DNA of 7,289 bases. Origin: Chloroflexota bacterium. Lineage in GTDB: Bacteria; Chloroflexota; Ktedonobacteria; Ktedonobacterales; Ktedonobacteraceae. The notes under the pieces are model-generated. The model had not been told where the DNA came from, did no database searches, and was given only the letters and a program-made list of their open reading frames with translations. A program made the translations under genes and the position numbers. Every line of letters starts with the position of its first letter. The first letter of the stretch is position 1. The stretch covers positions 3,299 to 10,587 of the forward strand of contig JAJZEJ010000666.1 in NCBI GenBank assembly GCA_021828635.1, read 5' to 3'. Shown here piece after piece: positions 5,357 to 7,289 of the stretch.

Positions 5357-5707
5357 CTAGTGTGCCAATTCACCAAGCTTGCCATTTTGAATGGCTTGCA
5401 CAGTTGAGATATGGCGCTGGATAGCTTCTTCGGGCGTCTTGCTACTCAATTCCGCCACTGTCAGACGTAGGAGCGTCATATAACCGCCCTGTTGCGGATA
5501 CACTGAGGTGACATAGCCCTTGTGTATACGTGTGTCATCGGCGGTCGCAACGACGTAGCGTTTACTGTCAGGTGCGATAGCCACATGGCGAGCAATATCG
5601 AAAGTATGTAGCTTGACAGGTGCTGCACTCGGAATTTCGATATTATGTGTCTCCACTGGCAAAAAGATAAGTGACTGTCTGCGCTCTATGACATCATCTT
5701 TATTCAT
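5357..5707 (-). CDS. Hypothetical protein (116 aa)
   Basis: I do not recognise this family. The ATG at 5707 has GGGAGGG 7 nt upstream, and a plausible promoter fills the 88-bp gap before it, which supports a real gene. The protein has no cysteine, signal peptide or membrane helix. The first ~85 residues look strand-rich (alternating hydrophobics such as SLIFLPVETHNIEI, 12-25; RYVVATADDTRIHKGYVTSVY, 50-70). The last 30 are helical (TPEEAIQRHISTVQAIQNGK, 91-110). A small beta domain with a C-terminal helix is the likely shape. It lies between the transglutaminase-like gene and the 82-aa gene, each seemingly with its own promoter, so a shared function is not implied. Confidence 0.78.
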   Translation of the reverse strand: MNKDDVIERRQSLIFLPVETHNIEIPSAAPVKLHTFDIARHVAIAPDSKRYVVATADDTRIHKGYVTSVYPQQGGYMTLLRLTVAELSSKTPEEAIQRHISTVQAIQNGKLGELAH

Positions 5708-5752
5708 AAAGATACCCTCCCAGGTAAAATATTCGTATGTTAAGCTTGCTAT

Positions 5753-5781
5753 AGTGTACGCAAGTTACTCGTTTTGGTCAA
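5753..5781 (-). promoter_or_regulatory. Putative promoter of the 116-aa gene
   Basis: On the minus strand TTGACC (5776-5781; 5 of 6 to consensus) is followed, after 17 bp, by TACACT (5753-5758; 4 of 6). It sits in the gap after the stop codon of the transglutaminase-like gene and would give a leader of about 40 nt to the ATG at 5707. No terminator hairpin is visible in this gap, so read-through from upstream is also possible. Confidence 0.5.
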
Positions 5782-5795
5782 GAGGCAATATAACA

Positions 5796-7289
5796 CTACA
5801 GCATCTCATCATCGTCGATTATCTCTTCCTCTACAGCCATACGTTTCTTCTCGCGTGTACGCAGTGTTGTCAACAATTGGCCCACTTTCGTCGGGAACCA
5901 ACGCAAGAAGTAGGGATGGCGTAAGAGGTAGAAGAAGAGATGTGGCTGGAGTTGTTTCCAGATGCTATGTAGCTCTTGCACCTCGCCTGTACGTTCAGGA
6001 TGCTCAGGACTTTGTGGGTCGGCCCAGCGTTCACGCACATAAATGTCGCCAAAACGTTCCAACGTCGTTGTATACTGTGGTGTAGCAATTGAGAGATCAT
6101 GCAGATATTCATAGGGTGTCTGCGAGAGACGCAATTCCACACCGGCCCAGTTCGCCAGGACACAAAGGCGACCATAGAGTTGTAGCGCCAGATTATAGCG
6201 TCGGAAGAGTCGGTTCCACCATAGGCCGAAAAGAACACAAGCAAAGAGGATCAGCAGGACCAATCCGCCAAGCGAGATGCCCACATCCTGCCGCAGCACA
6301 GCCGTTCCTTGCGCACCGGTTCCTGTTGAACCAGACTCATGACCAGTTAGTTCTGGGTTAGAACGACCGCGCTTTGTGTTGACTGGCGTAGACGAACCAC
6401 TACCCAGGTTGCCGATATTGTTCGTTGAGGAACCAAATTGATTAGGCAATGGACGATTGAAGGTTGCGAAACTAGCGGATGGCTCGAAGTTGATCCAGCC
6501 ATAGCCCGCGAAGTACACCTGTGTCCAGGCATGAGCATCCGTACCATAGATCAATTGCTTACGTTGCGATGTATTATAGGTACCATTGGTATAGCCCACG
6601 ACTACACGAGCGGGAATACCAATTTCGCGGGCCATAATCGCCATCGCACTGGCAAAGTAGTTGCAGTAGCCTTTGTTGCTACCATTGAATAGAAACCATG
6701 ATACCGGTTCTACACCAGGAGGAGGCTGAATATCAACACTGTAGGTAAAGTTTGTGCGCAGGTAGGTTTCAAGCGCGAGTGCCTTATCATACATCGTCGT
6801 CTGGCCGCGTGTTACCTGTCGTGCTAGCACAAGAATACGTGGGTCCAGGCCCGAAGGCAACTGCAAATTAGCGTTTACGATAGCTGGATCGTAGACGGTG
6901 GGCGGCAAAGTACCAGGATAATCTGGTGGGTAGCTCGGCGCGGCACTGGGCATAGGAACCGAGCGTAGCGTCCCTATATCCGCCGATGAAATCAGCGAAG
7001 TCACGGTATACGTCTGATTGGCGATTAAATTACCGCGACTATCAACCCAGGCAACCACATCACCGCTATAAGAACCATTCTGCACTATCGCCGGAAGACT
7101 CGCCTGCTCCATCTGGGATGCACCAAGCACATAGGCTTTCTGCTCACCAGGGGGATTGACAATTGTAACGGTTTGTTTCAATGTATGCGCATCTGAAGGA
7201 CCATACGAGAGCGTCTGATTGGCGGGCAATGATGTGTTATACACCGATTCATTCGTCCAACCATAGCGTCCCTGGTAGGTATCATAACT
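5796..7289 (-). CDS. Membrane-anchored transglutaminase-like protein (TgpA-like), N-terminus beyond window
   Basis: The frame is open to the window edge, so 497 C-terminal residues are visible. Counting from the edge, the transglutaminase-like core spans about 145-275. The catalytic cysteine is in NKGYCNYFASAMAIMAREIG (C209), the histidine in TDAHAWTQVYF (H253), and the third acidic residue is probably Glu in WINFEPSASF (E269), where many relatives have Asp. A low-complexity Ser/Gly/Thr/Asn linker (about 285-330) leads to one membrane helix (about 336-357). A cytoplasmic domain (about 365-440) resembles the DUF4129-type tail of TgpA proteins, and the very end is acidic (EEEIIDDDEML). TgpA-type proteins have an N-terminal multi-helix region, here outside the window, and place the core outside the membrane. 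Substrates are poorly known. An internal GTG at 7244 is not the true start because coding sequence continues through it. Confidence 0.92.
   Translation of the reverse strand, partial: SYDTYQGRYGWTNESVYNTSLPANQTLSYGPSDAHTLKQTVTIVNPPGEQKAYVLGASQMEQASLPAIVQNGSYSGDVVAWVDSRGNLIANQTYTVTSLISSADIGTLRSVPMPSAAPSYPPDYPGTLPPTVYDPAIVNANLQLPSGLDPRILVLARQVTRGQTTMYDKALALETYLRTNFTYSVDIQPPPGVEPVSWFLFNGSNKGYCNYFASAMAIMAREIGIPARVVVGYTNGTYNTSQRKQLIYGTDAHAWTQVYFAGYGWINFEPSASFATFNRPLPNQFGSSTNNIGNLGSGSSTPVNTKRGRSNPELTGHESGSTGTGAQGTAVLRQDVGISLGGLVLLILFACVLFGLWWNRLFRRYNLALQLYGRLCVLANWAGVELRLSQTPYEYLHDLSIATPQYTTTLERFGDIYVRERWADPQSPEHPERTGEVQELHSIWKQLQPHLFFYLLRHPYFLRWFPTKVGQLLTTLRTREKKRMAVEEEIIDDDEML

Noticed and set aside
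5344..5360. T6 run just after the 116-aa gene's stop as an intrinsic terminator
   Set aside because: No stable stem precedes the T-run; the inverted repeat lies after it and overlaps the next promoter.

Overview
The window carries eight protein-coding genes, all on the minus strand, so transcription runs from the right end towards the left. Two genes are cut by the window edges. Base composition is moderate and gaps are short. The gene mix is tandem double-GNAT acetyltransferases, an ABC-2 exporter and a TgpA-like transglutaminase membrane protein, with palindromic repeats in several gaps. This suggests a large-genome, soil-type bacterium, and Chloroflexota (Ktedonobacteria-like) is my best guess. 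That placement is inference; no rRNA or other marker gene is present to settle it.

Right part (7289 to about 4870). A membrane-anchored transglutaminase-like protein lacks its N-terminus because it runs off the window. Next come two small genes of unknown function. The first (116 aa) has a plausible promoter in the 88-bp gap before it. The second (82 aa, three cysteines) is a complete solo transcription unit. It has a near-consensus -35/-10 promoter overlapped by an 8-bp inverted repeat, a small hairpin at the predicted start of the message, a strong ribosome binding site, and an intrinsic terminator with a U-tract.

Middle (about 4870 to 2719). After a gap of about 340 bp without a convincing gene comes a two-gene ABC exporter: an ATPase, for which I prefer a GTG start at 4532, and a six-helix ABC-2 permease 38 bp downstream. 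Its cargo cannot be read from the sequence.

Left part (2601 to 1). Three consecutive GNAT-family acetyltransferase genes are related to one another. The first (331 aa) is a two-domain protein resembling the mycothiol synthase (MshD) layout, with a degenerate acetyl-CoA loop in the N-terminal domain and an intact one in the C-terminal domain. The second (223 aa) has one intact GNAT domain followed by what looks like only the last strand of a second domain, as if the middle had been deleted in frame. The third runs off the window and is closest to the first at its N-terminus. Palindromes or hairpins without a U-tract lie 16-26 nt after the stop codons of the permease and of two GNAT genes. They look like dispersed palindromic repeats rather than ordinary terminators.

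No CRISPR array, tRNA, rRNA, transposase or defence gene is visible. The observations most worth following are the self-contained 82-aa gene, the domain decay across the GNAT array, and the hairpin repeats placed just after stop codons.
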